A DNA stretch of 64,000 nucleotides. Source: Yamagishiella unicocca. Taxonomy: Eukaryota > Chlorophyta > Chlorophyceae > Chlamydomonadales > Volvocaceae. Under the pieces are notes generated by a model. That model saw nothing but the letters and a program-made list of their open reading frames with translations. It was not told where the DNA came from and did no database searches. A program made the position numbers and the translations under genes. The stretch is taken from positions 248,001-312,000 of the forward strand of contig BDSL01000085.1 in assembly GCA_003116995.1 (NCBI GenBank), written 5' to 3'. Below are positions 47,466 through 59,200 of the stretch, piece after piece. How positions within the stretch are numbered: the first letter of the stretch is position 1; each line of letters opens with the position of its first letter.

Positions 47466-47988
47466 ATGCTGGGAGCACGCGCGCAGATGCTTATGGCCAG
47501 GGGCGCTCGTCCACTGCGCTCACCACAGCAGATGCAGCAGACGCGAGGGATGGCTGGCGGCGGTGAGCTATTGGACCGATTGCACGATGCTAACGTGACC
47601 CATCACACGACGGGGATGCACACTATTTTCAAGGAGACTCGCATTTTACTAATGATTGCATGTTTTTGGTATTGCAACGTGCCATTGAGACGGTTGGCCC
47701 TGTCGTGAGTGCAGAGGATGACGGCGTTCATCGCGTCAACTGGTGGGACGCGCCCGCGAACCCCGACATCTGGAAGAAGCACCAACTGGCATGGTGGACC
47801 GTAGCGGCTTACTCGGGTCAGTTGCTTTGTGCCGCTGGTAGTTGTTGCAGTCGCTGGTTCAGGGCTGCAACCTTGGCCCTGCCGTGCTCTACCTTACAGA
47901 CTGGCTAACGCATCCCCATGATTGATCGCGTGCACCAGGTGTCTACTGGATGGTGGCCGGTGGTAGCAAGAAGGAAGAGGCGAAGTAA
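47466..47988 (+). CDS. 82-residue single-span protein, probably mitochondrial
   Basis: Three exons, 47466-47562, 47715-47816, 47939-47988 (TAA), phases 1 and 1. MLGARAQMLMARGARPLRSP and the following QQMQQTRGMAGG form a Met/Arg/Gln-rich mitochondrial presequence without acidic residues. The mature part reads EDDGVHRVNWWDAPANPDIW, KKHQ, then one membrane span, LAWWTVAAYSGVYWMVAGG, and a charged end SKKEEAK. Size, presequence and single span with W-rich neck fit an accessory subunit of a respiratory complex or ATP synthase, but no family was recognised. The donor of intron 2 is GTCAGT, weaker than usual, but it alone keeps the frame. Confidence 0.72.
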
Positions 47989-48977
47989 TGGCCTCCTGGC
48001 TTGAATGCAGCCACTTCGCAGGAGCTGGGGAAGCAACACCCGGAATGACCGCCAGGGTCATTTCCATGACCGGGCTCCGAGGACGTGTGGAGCAAGCCGG
48101 GGGAGAAGTTAATCCTTTGGGGGTGGGGGATTGCCGGTGACGTCCGCAATACCCACACTAGGGGGACATAATGAGCAAAACTGGAACTATCCTCCACCGA
48201 GAGTTTGGGTGTTTTGCCGAGCAAATTGGCAGAAGAGACTTCACGCTGTGCGGGAGGTGGCAATGCTAGTGGATGCTACCATGAATGCCTTACAAGTGTA
48301 GCGGCATAAGGGCGGAGCCTTCTGGAGGGCTTTGGATAGGCAATATGCGCACGTGGCGCGGTATCCTCTTACGGAGTCTGTGGATGTAGGCTCCACGTCA
48401 CGTGTTTGATCAAGTCAGGGTCAAAGCCAAGGATACAAGCTCGCACGGTAGTCGATGATGGCATCCGCTGGGTAAAATTATTTACCGTGTGGCTGGCCGT
48501 GGAAAACTGATTTTAACGTCTAAATAATCATATTAAGCTCGCGCAACGCGCTATTGTCGCCGGCTACTCAATCAATCGCACGCGGCTCGTCCTAAGGTCA
48601 CAGGCTTCGTCAGAAGTCCGGCGGGAGTCGGTTGTCACGCTGACGCGATGCATGACCGGCACCCAGTACACTCTCAGCGAACACCCTGCCCTTGTCGGGC
48701 GCAACGGTCAAAGCACCGTGCAGCTGGTATCAGCCACCGGAGGGGGAGTCCTGGAGCGCAGAAGTCAGCGCGAGGAAGTCCTACTAATACTTTGCGGAGC
48801 CCGTGGAATACGGTACCCTCGCCCACGCCACGTTTCCAAATTTTGCAACAGCAACATCGCTATGGAACAACAGCAAACAACCATTACGTTGGAAGAACAT
48901 CCAACGCACGGCCCATCTCCGTTAGGACCAACTATAGATGACGTATACAACCCGCTACGACAAAACACTTTGGTAGG
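47989..48977. other. tail-to-tail intergenic region
   Basis: Between the stops of the 82-residue gene (+) and the CBP60-like gene (-). Candidate minus-strand poly(A) motif (TTACA on +) at 48290-48294. Plus-strand open frames near 48652-48990 lack any family resemblance and overlap the CBP60-like end. Confidence 0.55.
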
Positions 48978-51900
48978 TCATCGCGCGTAAGGCCCAAGCG
49001 TCGTACGGTTGGGGTTGAAGCCCACGCCTCCTGCATTACCCATTCCATGTGCCAAACCGGCAGCGCCTGCATTTGCCCCGCCCCTTTGCTCCTGCTGTCC
49101 CATAGGTTGTTGGTCATTTTTCCGAACGCCGGGCAACGCCAACTCCATAGACGCCATGGTGTCCAGCCCGCTGGTCGTGGGCTTGAGCAGCCCGCTGCTC
49201 GTGGGCTTGAGCAGCTCCTTCGACTGTGTGCCCTGAAGCAGGCCCGGACCGTCCGGCAGCGCCATGGCAGCTGGTAGGAACAGCCCTGCGTGCACAAGCG
49301 CAGACGCTGGTAAGGCCAGATGCAAGCGGTGCCAGATGGCAGGGCGCCCCAACAATGAAACGACGTTACGCGCATGCGAGTGCTTGACGGCCAACCATAC
49401 TCAGAAAGCAACATTGTACGGGAGTGATTTGGCAACCGCTACCATCTTGCTTACCGTATGACATCCCCGTGTTGAGCGACGATGTCTCGTAGATCATGTT
49501 CTCCGCTAAGACCATGTCAAGCTGCTGGCTATCAATCATGTGCAGCGACGGCAGCGGCGCATTGAGACCAGCCGCCTGCCCGGCTGCGCCGCCGCCCCCA
49601 GCTGCCGCGCCACCGCCGCTGCTTGGTCCACCTCCGGCCCCGCCTGCACCCGCTGGCCGCTGACCGGCCGCAGAAGGCCCCCCCAGCGCCGCCTGGAACA
49701 TGCTGTTCGTCAGTGGCAGCGATGGCAGTGGATCCAATAGGGGGTTGTCCGAATCGGAATCGTCGGAGTCCTCATCACCAGGTCCCACAGTGGGTCCGTT
49801 CGAACGGCCACTCTGCACACGCGCGAACGGATTGGGCGGCGGCCCTGGCGGCGGTGGCGTGGCGCCCGGCGGCGACTGCCCTGGTACTGGCGGCGCTGCG
49901 CGCGGCCCACCCTGCATGGGGCTTGGGGCCGCCGCGGGCGCTTGAGGTTTTGCTTGAGTTGTCGCCCCGCCAACGTTTGTGCCTTCTTCCTTGCAAAAGA
50001 TGCTTGGAGGGTCGGGAGGCGCCATGAAGTTCTGTTTGCCGCCGCCGTCTGTCGGCGGTATCCCGTAGCTCACGTCGAGGGCGCGACCCAAGGACGGCAT
50101 CTTGTATGGCCGTGGGTTGGCTGACCCACGGGACTGCAGGTCTTCGGGCGGATCTGCGACGATCAAAAACACAGGGAGTCAAGAAAACAGCGGAACGCCA
50201 ACAGTCCGTTCACCTCACCCTCTCGCATAGCTCGACATGCACCTTTTTAACGTTGACAACAGGCCCGAGCCCAAGGCACTGCGAAGAAGAAGAGGGACTC
50301 ACCTTCCACCGCTCTACCAGGTGGGAGCGGCAGTCCTGGGTGTTGCCGCTGGTGCGGCCCATGAGGGCCCAAGTTCCCCGCGGATATGCGCATTGAGGGG
50401 TTGGCAAAGGATGGCGGCCCCTGGCCACCATCCACGTCTGCACCCATGCTGCCTCCCACAGATGCATGCGGGCGGCCCAGCGCTGGCTGTGGTTGTAGCT
50501 GCGGGGACTGCTGTTGGTGCTGGGAATCGACGTTTTGCATCCTTTGCGCACCGTGTTGCTGCGCGTGTTGTAGCTGCTGTTGCATTTGCGGTGCACCACC
50601 GTTGACGCGAGGCGGCCCTTGTTGATGGAGGCCGTGTTGGGTCGCATGAGCGTGGGCCCCCAGGTGCTGCTGCTGTTGCTGCATGTGATGTCCATGCTGG
50701 TAACCGTCCCCAGACGGCGCGCGGTAGTGCTGGTGCTGCGGCATGTTCTGTTGCTGCTGCGGTGGCGGCTGCGATGGTGGTGGCATGCGAAAGGATAGCG
50801 GCGGGGCCTGCGGTGGCAGCATCATCGTCCGGCCGCCTGCCATTGACGGTGGGGGCGGCGGAGGCATCAAGTGCATCCCCGACTGATTCTGCTGTTGCTG
50901 CAACGAGGGGCCGTTCGGTGCGGGCGGGGGCCCCCCGGGCGCGCTCCCATCTCCGCCCAGCTGCGACTGAATGTTCTGGCCAGCGTGCGGACTCTGGGAC
51001 GACATGCCAGGAAAGCTGCCCCTGCCGCCTCCCATTTGCGTTGCTGTAGGCTGCCGCTGGTTTGTATGCTGCAGGCTGGTGTGCTGCTGCAAGCTGGAAT
51101 GGCCTTGCAGGCTTGCGTGTTGCTGCAGGCTGGCATGCTGCTGTAAGCTTGGGTGCTGCTGCAGGATGGCATGTTGCTGCAGGTTGGCAAGGCCCTGGAG
51201 TTGCTGCACGCTGGGGTGCCCTTGGAGGCCGGAATGTCCCTGCATACTTGCCTGGCTGTGGAAGCTGGGGAGCTGCTGCAGTGTGGGGAGCTGCTGCATA
51301 CTTCCCTGGCCATGCAGGCTGGTGTGCTGCTGCAGCTGAGGCTGCGACTGCGGCGGTTGCGGCAACGAATGATGGCGGTTAAGGGAGTGCTGCTGCTGTT
51401 GCTGCACCGGCTGCGGCGCTGCCATGCGCAGGCTCGGCGGGGGGCTGTCTGTCATGCTCCCTGCGCGGCTGCTGCGGCCCGAGCCCATGCCCGCACCAAA
51501 CGCGCTCGGCAGACTGGCGCCATTGCTCAACCCGTGACCAGCGCCATGCATGCCCAGCATCATCATGCCGCCGGGGAGGGGTGCTTGCGCGCTGGGGTGG
51601 GACGGCTGCAGCATCTGTTTGCCGAGCATCCCGGTGTCAGATGACACCGCCACTTCCGTGGACGTCGAGCAGCCTGCCGACATGCCGCCACCGGCCCCAC
51701 CCGCATCGCCGCCACCGCTTCCCCCGGTGTGGCGGCGCGGCATAGTGCTCAGCGAGACCGCCGACTGCGTGGGCGAGGGAGGGGCATCGCCAACAGTGCC
51801 CGCGGTGCCAGCCGTCGTGGTGGCAGTGGCCGCGAGACTCGCGGGGGAAGCAGCGAGCGAACCGCTCTGCGAGTAGTCATGGGAACGCAAGAGCAAGCGA

Positions 51901-54900
51901 GGGGCAGCAGTCTGGATTAGGCAGGTAGGCAGGCCATCACGCAGGCAAGAACATTATCCTCACGAGCCATCAAAACCGTACTCAGCAGTACCCCGGTAAT
52001 ACATTCTTGCCGCACCCGCACCCGGCTACCAGTGGCCGCCCTTGCATCCCACATGGGCGGGCGTACGGGCACCCTTTGAGAAGTTCCCACCCCACGCAGT
52101 GCGAACCGTACAGCTTCTCACCTGCAAGAACGTGTCGGAGTCCATGGGGAAAATGGCCCAGCCGGTGTGGCCTAATGCCCACCATGCGGCAACCGCCTGG
52201 GGCTGCATGTGCCGCAGCATCTCCCGCTGCGTAGGGTTGAGCTGCGCCACCAGGATGGCCTCCGTCTTCCGCTCGCCCGCCTCCATGCGTGTTTGAAGCA
52301 GGCCTGCATTCATGACGCCACGCCGCAGAGATCACACATGTTCCACATGGAGGCCGTCGCATTTCCAACACACCACTTGGTGCGAACCGCGGGGCTACGG
52401 CAAAAGTCAATCGAGCCCTTCCATCCATCTGTCACCCCCGCCCTCCAGTTCCTTGCAATCAGCACAGCCGCCAGCCGTACCGCATCCTAATTCTAGTAGG
52501 TGGACTTCAAGAGGTAACCCATATTCGCCATCGTCTCACTCACCTACGGGCCGCTCGAGATCGACGTTGCCCATGCGTGCCGTGAAGAGCACGCCAAGCT
52601 CGCAGGAGCGGCGGTCCGCATACCTGGGGTGGTTAGGTCAGACCAGGAGTCAGCCGGCTTGGCGAGGCCCAGGTGTATACTTAGCAGCAGCCAGGTCCCA
52701 TACACGAGTGCATTACACCCCGACACATCCCCGTCTGTCTCCCAACTCGCCCCGGTGCACCCCATGTTGCACGTACCATGCACGCATGCGGTTGTCCGCC
52801 ACAACGGCCCGCATGGCGTGGTCGCGCGCCTCGTCCCACTTCTCCTTGCTCAGCTTGAGCACGTGCTGCAGTTTCTGCCGCAGGTGCCCGTCCTGATCGG
52901 CGCGCAGCGCCAGCATCTTAAACTCGCCGACTGCGGAAGGAGCGGACGCGGGGAAGCTGAGATATGTACATATGGAGACCAAAAGCAACAAATGCATTGA
53001 CGAAGGCAAGTGGACATGATAGTGAAGGGTAATGCTAAGCTAAATCATTTCGGGCACATTGGCAACTTCAACCCAACGTGCGCTGCCGAGAATCGTACCC
53101 TTCTGCACGCAGTTCTCAGGAATGTCAATCTCCACCCCCGCCTGCTCCGCCGCGATGGCCAGGTCGGCCAGCTTCTTGACGGTCTCCTTGCCCATGTGCT
53201 CCAGCTTGCTGACCGGGTCATCCACGGACGGGATGTCTGCCTTCCCCGCAGTGCGCGTGCGTCGGGTGGCAACCTGCGGCCCGGCCGGGAGGGGGGTGAG
53301 AAAATAAATACGCGAATCCAGGAGGGAGGGTGAGAAACCCGGTTGAAACTGCTGGACAGCGCGCCGTGGCATGCAGTGCCAGCCGGCGACAGAGGAACAT
53401 CGTTTGCACCGGCAACGATTACTTGGCTCGACTCAGCCAGGCCCCTCGACACACTTCTGCCAGCCAACCCACGCACCACGAAGCCCTCCGATACGGCGTG
53501 GCGGATGTTGAGCCTGGGGCCGTTTTGCGGCAGCAGAGCTCGGACCAGCAAGCGGAAGGGCGGCTTACGGCCGCTGAGAATGGCCTCGCTACTGTCCGTG
53601 ACGTGGAGGTCGTTTAGAGGCACCTTGCCGTCCTGCGGGCGGATGGCGGGGAGGGATAGAGGTTAGGAGGCGGCGACGCACTGTGTCCAACACGCCGCCC
53701 ATGACCATTTACCCGCATGTGTGGACATGCACAAGCACGGAATGGAACTAGGGCCGCAAACGTGACGTTGTCGCAAATGTTCCGGGAGCAAGGACTTCCT
53801 GCTGTGCAAGGTGGGCCGCACAGGACTGTGGCCACGCATTTTCTCCCAGCTCTCTCGAACTCAAAGTATCTCCCCCACTGGAGCGCTGAAGGCATCACGC
53901 ACCAGCATTGATAGTAGCACGTAGCCGGCCGAGTCGTTGGAGCCGCCGCTGCCGCACACCAGTAGAGCAGTGCTCTGTGGTGGCCGCAAGGAACAAGAGT
54001 AAGTGGATGTGAGTTCAACGCTACGTTATATTGCGCATTGTAAAGCCCAGCCCAATATGGATGTGCCTGCCGTCTCCAGCTGCCGAACAGGCGCATCCCA
54101 CTGGCTCGCCGTACATTACACACCGCATTAATGCAATCCTCCACAGGGCAGGCCTTACCTTCTTTTTGTTTTGCAGCAGCGCGCACGCGTCCAGCTCCTC
54201 AGCTGGCTCGGTGCCGCCTTCGTACTGCTTGCCGCTGTCCAAGAACTTGTTATCGTACAGGTTACCGTCAAGTACAGAGATCTGCGCGCGTGCACACAGA
54301 ATGTCGGCAACCACAGACGAAAGCCCGGAGAGAAATGTGGCCAAGGAGACGGCTAAACAACGGCCACACTGTGCATCGAGTCGCTACATTACACACATAG
54401 GGGTCAGCTAGAGGAAGTGGCTAACATGGGTCGGTTGATAACCCCCATATCCATGCCTAATGCCCTAAATGCTGTGTTTTCAACACAGTGGAACGCTTTC
54501 TCGTAACGGCGCAGTTACCAAACCTTACAGCAATCCGGTCGGATGTGTGTACAGCGTGTGTCTGATCCCCTGAGTCCCGACAAGTTGATTTCGTAAAAAT
54601 TCCGTCCCGATTCTATTCGCAGATTCCACCTGATTATGCCCGTCAGCCCCTTGTATCTCTCCACCATCCTGTCTTAAGTGGCTGGGCGCACCATCCTTTC
54701 CAACCAACACAGGTTCCCCATGCCGCGTCCGCAGGCAGCGCACTCTTTTCCCTCTCAATCCTTAACATAGCAGATACGGCATCGGCATCCCCGCTGGCAC
54801 TGCGGGCGGAGCGCACCTGCAACATGATCTCAGGCAGCTTCTCTTCCACAGGCTGCCCATTAACGGGATCGATAAGCTCCACACGGATCCCAGCACCGCA

Positions 54901-55668
54901 TCGCGCCTTGAGGACATCATTAACCAGATACTTTCGGTCAAAGTTGACTGTGCACCGCCGCGACGGATTGTGGGTGCATAGCGCACACTGGGGGTCGAGG
55001 CAGCCCAAGGCACTGCGGGACAGATTGTCAGGCGAAGTGCGCTGGTTTATGAAGGCATGGAAACGGCTAGCAGGCGTACATCGGCGGGTTGCAGTCCACA
55101 GTAAAGCAGCTAGGGTTACTTGAGGAGGAGCCCTAGCCAGGAACGGTTGCATTCGCAGTACAGCGGCTCGCATGCCACGTAAGCTGTGAGAAGGTGAGTA
55201 GGGTTTCCCATGATTTCTGGCGGGGAAGGGTACGTGAGTGTGTGACTGGCTGTATTCGCCCCACGCTGTGCTTGCGACCAGCCCAGCAGTCAGCACCCTG
55301 GACAAGCCCGACTTCCCCCCCACGGAGTAGGTAGCCATTAACTTACAGGCAATCATGCCGGAACACAAGCTGCAGCTGCTTGTCCTCCAGGCTCAGCTGG
55401 CCGTGGTCGCCTGGAGGCAAGTACGCCAACGCTTCTCCGGCGGCCCTGTCAAGCGCTTCCTTCGCAAGGCTCGGTGCATAATGACCAAGGCGTTGAGATA
55501 GAAGACTAATGAATTGGGTGATCCGGACGCGCACATAGTCCTGGGAAGGGCGATATTGAACGGTCAATTTGCTTATGGTCCCTGAGTCGGCCGCAAAACT
55601 CCCCTTACCTCAAGTACGTTTGGAGGCGTCGGTTTCAGCTCCGCTGGGACACGGATACGGGCGAACAT
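48978..55668 (-). CDS. CBP60-like protein with long Gln-rich C-terminus, 1320 residues
   Basis: Thirteen exons: 55668-55609, 55540-55347, 55012-54817, 54281-54159, 53974-53903, 53632-53477, 53273-53099, 52930-52777, 52623-52544, 52303-52122, 51866-50303, 50153-49455, 49285-48978 (TGA). All phases fit. Residues about 100-405 follow the plant CBP60 (CBP60g/SARD1) domain in order: CTVNFDRKYLVNDV; GIRVELIDPVNGQPV; ISVLDG; PLNDLHVTDSSEAILSGRKP; PFRLLVRAL; RLNIRHAVSEGFVVATRR; PSVDDPVSKLEHMGKETVKK; then VGEFKMLALRADQDGHLRQK, KWDEARDHAM, MRAWYADRRSCELGVLF. In plants this fold binds GAAATTT-type DNA and often calmodulin. Residues 465-985 are Gln/His/Pro-rich; exon 12 is Pro/Gly-rich with an acidic DEDSDDSDSD patch. 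The acceptor of exon 11 is one of several possible. Confidence 0.82.
51060..51320 (-). repeat. LQQHxS hexapeptide repeat in the CBP60-like protein
   Basis: About 15 degenerate 18-bp units encode LQQHPS, LQQHAS, LQGHSS, LQQHTS and variants (SMQQLP, LQGHPS). This is a low-complexity Gln/His tract like those in transcriptional coactivators. Confidence 0.85.
53302..53345 (+). repeat. fragment of dispersed repeats, CBP60-like gene intron 6
   Basis: aaataaatacgcgaatcca resembles the core of family B; a following gagaaacccggtt resembles the family C end. Confidence 0.45.
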
Positions 55669-56263
55669 TTATAGCCCGCTTTCGCCGGGGACCTGTTGGC
55701 TTCCCCACAGCTCCGCATCGGCTTACAAGCCGTCTGCCCTCCGCTAAAGTGTGAATCAATACCCTTATGGTTGACAAAATATGATTAAGTTGATTTTGAA
55801 GGCTTGCAGATGATAAGCAGTGCGACGGGCTTTCGTAGGCAGACGTGTCAGTCGGCGTAGACTACTGTTCTGCGCGTCGTTCGCTCTGAAGAACAGGCGC
55901 TTACTTCTGTGGGGAAGGAGTAAAGACGCTATTTGGCTGCGTTCAGGTTGTACTTGGGCATTGTTAGAGTTGCCCAACCCAACCGTACGAGAGACCAAAC
56001 TGCGTCAACTTCTCACAGTGCCCGGCGCTACAGCAGTTCGTCATGCTATAGGGCTTGCTTCTGTGCACTATGTGGCTCTCTGTAACAGGTATTTGTGCCC
56101 GCTCAAGAGCCGGCTCACCGGCCGAATGGCCAACGTCCCGTGCTTCCGGACCGTGCAGTGCCTGCAAGCCCTAGGCTATTTGCTCTCGTAGGTTATTTTC
56201 CCTGTTCAGTTGCACCAAATATACAAACCTAGCGTTGTTTTGGAGCAGATTGCCCTTTCTACA
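55669..56263. promoter_or_regulatory. 595-bp divergent promoter region (CBP60-like / SMC5)
   Basis: Head-to-head spacer with an AT-rich centre near 55755-55800. Short open frames on both strands have no coding support. Confidence 0.55.
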
Positions 56264-59200
56264 ATGGTTCAGGACAGCGTTTATCCGCGGGGCGCCGTCA
56301 GGCGCATAAGCGTCACGGTGAGTGTACGTATATAACAGATCCTGCAGAAGATGCTGCAATTCTTCCTTGGTACATGTTTCCTCAGCACCGCAGCAGTGAT
56401 TGTGTAATGGTGTTCCCAGAATTAACGAAATGTGCATCCTGCTTGTAACTGTGATGCACGGCGTCAATCAATTGGTCGCGACTACTGCATCCCCGCTGCA
56501 CAGGACTTTATGGTGAGGAGTGGGTTGGGAGGGGTTTACTTCGGGTGTGAAGGGTGTTGCGCTGTCGACAGGGTATGTTGGCCCTGCAATAATTACCAAT
56601 CCCGTTGGCTGTTGAAACTATAGTACGAACTACGTACCCACCTGGCGTGGCTAGGTGCGTACGTCGCCACACGTGGGTTATTACATAGCCTACACGGACA
56701 ACCCACACAAAGCGGGTGCGGCATGGGAATGTGACCATATCGTCTAGGCCTCTAGTGAAAGGGTATTGCATTTTCGACGTACCCCATATTTGGCTCGAGC
56801 TGCGCTGCCTACGCTCGTCCCGTGCAAGTCCGTTTCCGGTGTTCTCTACGCGGGCGCATGCGCCCCCACCGCCACTCTCACACCCAAAGCCATTAAGGTC
56901 AGCGCCGCGAGGGCTGTGCACCTCACGCGCGTCTCATTCACTCGACAAGCAACGCTTAGGGCTCTCGAAAAGCAAGCCGCCCCACACGACATGCACACGG
57001 TGTGCTGCGCGCGGTTTCTGAGCACCTATGCGTGCCAACCAAACCCCACGGCGATCGCTGACATCTACCGCTCCACCACCCGCCGCGCCCGGCAGGGCTT
57101 TGTTGGCACCCTGGTGCTGGATGCCGGGCCAAGGGTGAACCTGGTGGAGGGAACCAATGGTACGAGGAGGGGAGGGGGTGGGCGGGGAAGACATCAGCGA
57201 TGAGGGGGGTTTGATAAGAGAATCCGCGAATCCACGGCCGACAAACCGAGGGCGGTGAAGGTGATGGTCCAGCGGAGCGGCGCGCCAAAGAGGGGGGAGG
57301 GTGCTGCGGAAGTCAGAGGCTGGCGGGATCATGAGGGGCTGGCCGCGACTGTGTGTGTATGTGTATTTTGCGGTAACTGGGGTGTGCACTGGAGGTAAGT
57401 AATTGGGAGACGTGAGAATAACGCCGGGAGTGAGTGTATGGGGTACGCTTGGTTACGGTCACGGTGGCTGTGCGGGCGTAGAGGTCTCGACTACAATGTC
57501 AGGCCCGGCAACTGCAACTACAGGCCAGCTGTGCCTGATTGGGCAGCTGCTCGTCTGGACGCTCCTCGTGCAGGGGCCCCTCGCCCGGGGAAGGCCAGTT
57601 CCATCGTTCCCACTGCTGCGGTCCTGCCAGCACGCCCACATGTGGAACCCCAGCGAGCTTTCAAACCCCCTGCCCTATAGCACGCGTAACGATCTTACCC
57701 TGTTTTGAAACACTCACTCGCCCGCACCGACGGCTGCCATGCAACACCATGCCCACGGGGTCACACCCTCTGGCCACAGGCAGCGGCAAGAGCTCGATAG
57801 TCACGGCGCTGTGCGTGGGTCTGGCGGGGCCCATGAAGGTGCGCGGGCTCGCTGCGGCTGGCTGGCGGCAGGGAGGGGGCGGGATGCCGACAGCGGCTGA
57901 CGTGTCACACGCGGTGACGGAGGGTGCCGCAGCTGGCGGCAAGAGCGGCTTCGCTCGGGAGCGTGGGCTGTCCTCGCGCTCCCTGCCTGGCACGTACTGG
58001 TGTCAGGGGCTCCGCTTCAAGTGGCTGCCATCCGTGGATTCGCGGATTCTCTTATCAACCCCCCCCCCCACGCACACGCACACAATTAACGTTGCCATCA
58101 ATCTCTCAACACGCACAACACAGCAAGTGGCTGCGGAGCTGCTGCCACCGTTGTTGCCGCTGACGCCAACTTTGCCCTGCCTCCGTGTACCGCCTCCATG
58201 TATTTGGGTTTTCAGTCGCTACAGCGTCAGACGCGGGTTGAGGAGCTCGTACGACGCGGCAGCAGCGCGTTCGAGGTGGAGGTGTCGCTGAGCGGCGGCA
58301 CAGATAAGCCCGATGTTGTCGTACACCGGCGCACGGAGCTCGGCGGGCGCGGAGGCGGCCGCAGCAGCAAGCGGCAGCGCGTCGGCGGCAGGGTTGCGGC
58401 CGCTCCGGGCGGTGACGAGGGGGCCGACGATGACGTCAGCGACGATGACGTGCCAGCCAGCAGCGGCAGGGGGTCGTGCCACACGGAGTGGCGGATCGAC
58501 GGCAGGGTCGTGAATGAAGCGCGCGTCAAGGAGCTAACGCACGGCATGGGCATCCACTTTGAAAACCTGTGCCAGTTCCTGCCTCAGGTGGGTGCCCCTT
58601 GGCGTTGTCACGCCCGCCAGCAAGCTGCCCTACCACCTGCAGTCCGCGAACCGTTCCGCCAACACTCGCCTTGGCATTTTGAGCCAGAGCATTGCCTCCC
58701 AAGACCAACCATGCATCGCCGTCCATACCCTCCCCCTCCCCGGTCTGCACCCCCCTCCCCCCAGTCGCGTTACCGGTTCTTTTACTGTAATCCCCCCGTC
58801 TGTCTGTCCTGGACTCCAGGAGCGCGTTACTGCGTTCAGTGAACTGGGCCCCACTGAGCTTCTGGAGAGCACGGAGGAGGCCATCGGGGAGGGCCGCTTG
58901 CTGGCGCAGCACAAGGAACTCAAGCAGCGCAGCGTGCAGCTCAAGGCCAAGCGGGAGGTGGGTGGCGCAGCATGGCACGCTGGAGGGGCCAGTACAAGTG
59001 CTTGCGCCCACGTACGCCGTGCCTTCATCCATTGCCCATCTCGCGTGTCATGTTGTTGGCATGGTCGACGTGCGCTCCTGTCCCTGCGCCTCCGCCCCTG
59101 ACCAAGGAAGGGGTCGCCCTCTCACTGCACCAAAACACGTCGCGGATGATTGGGGTTTGGAGCTGGGCTGACCTCTCCTCGCCCCACGGGTCGTGTGCTG

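Noticed and set aside
48652..48990. Possible small plus-strand gene, with a gtaggt donor near 48953
   Set aside because: No family resemblance, no matching downstream exon, and it overlaps the 3' end of the CBP60-like gene; more likely UTR.
55820..56191. Plus-strand open frame of about 124 codons between CBP60-like and SMC5
   Set aside because: No family resemblance or splice support; lies in a divergent promoter region.
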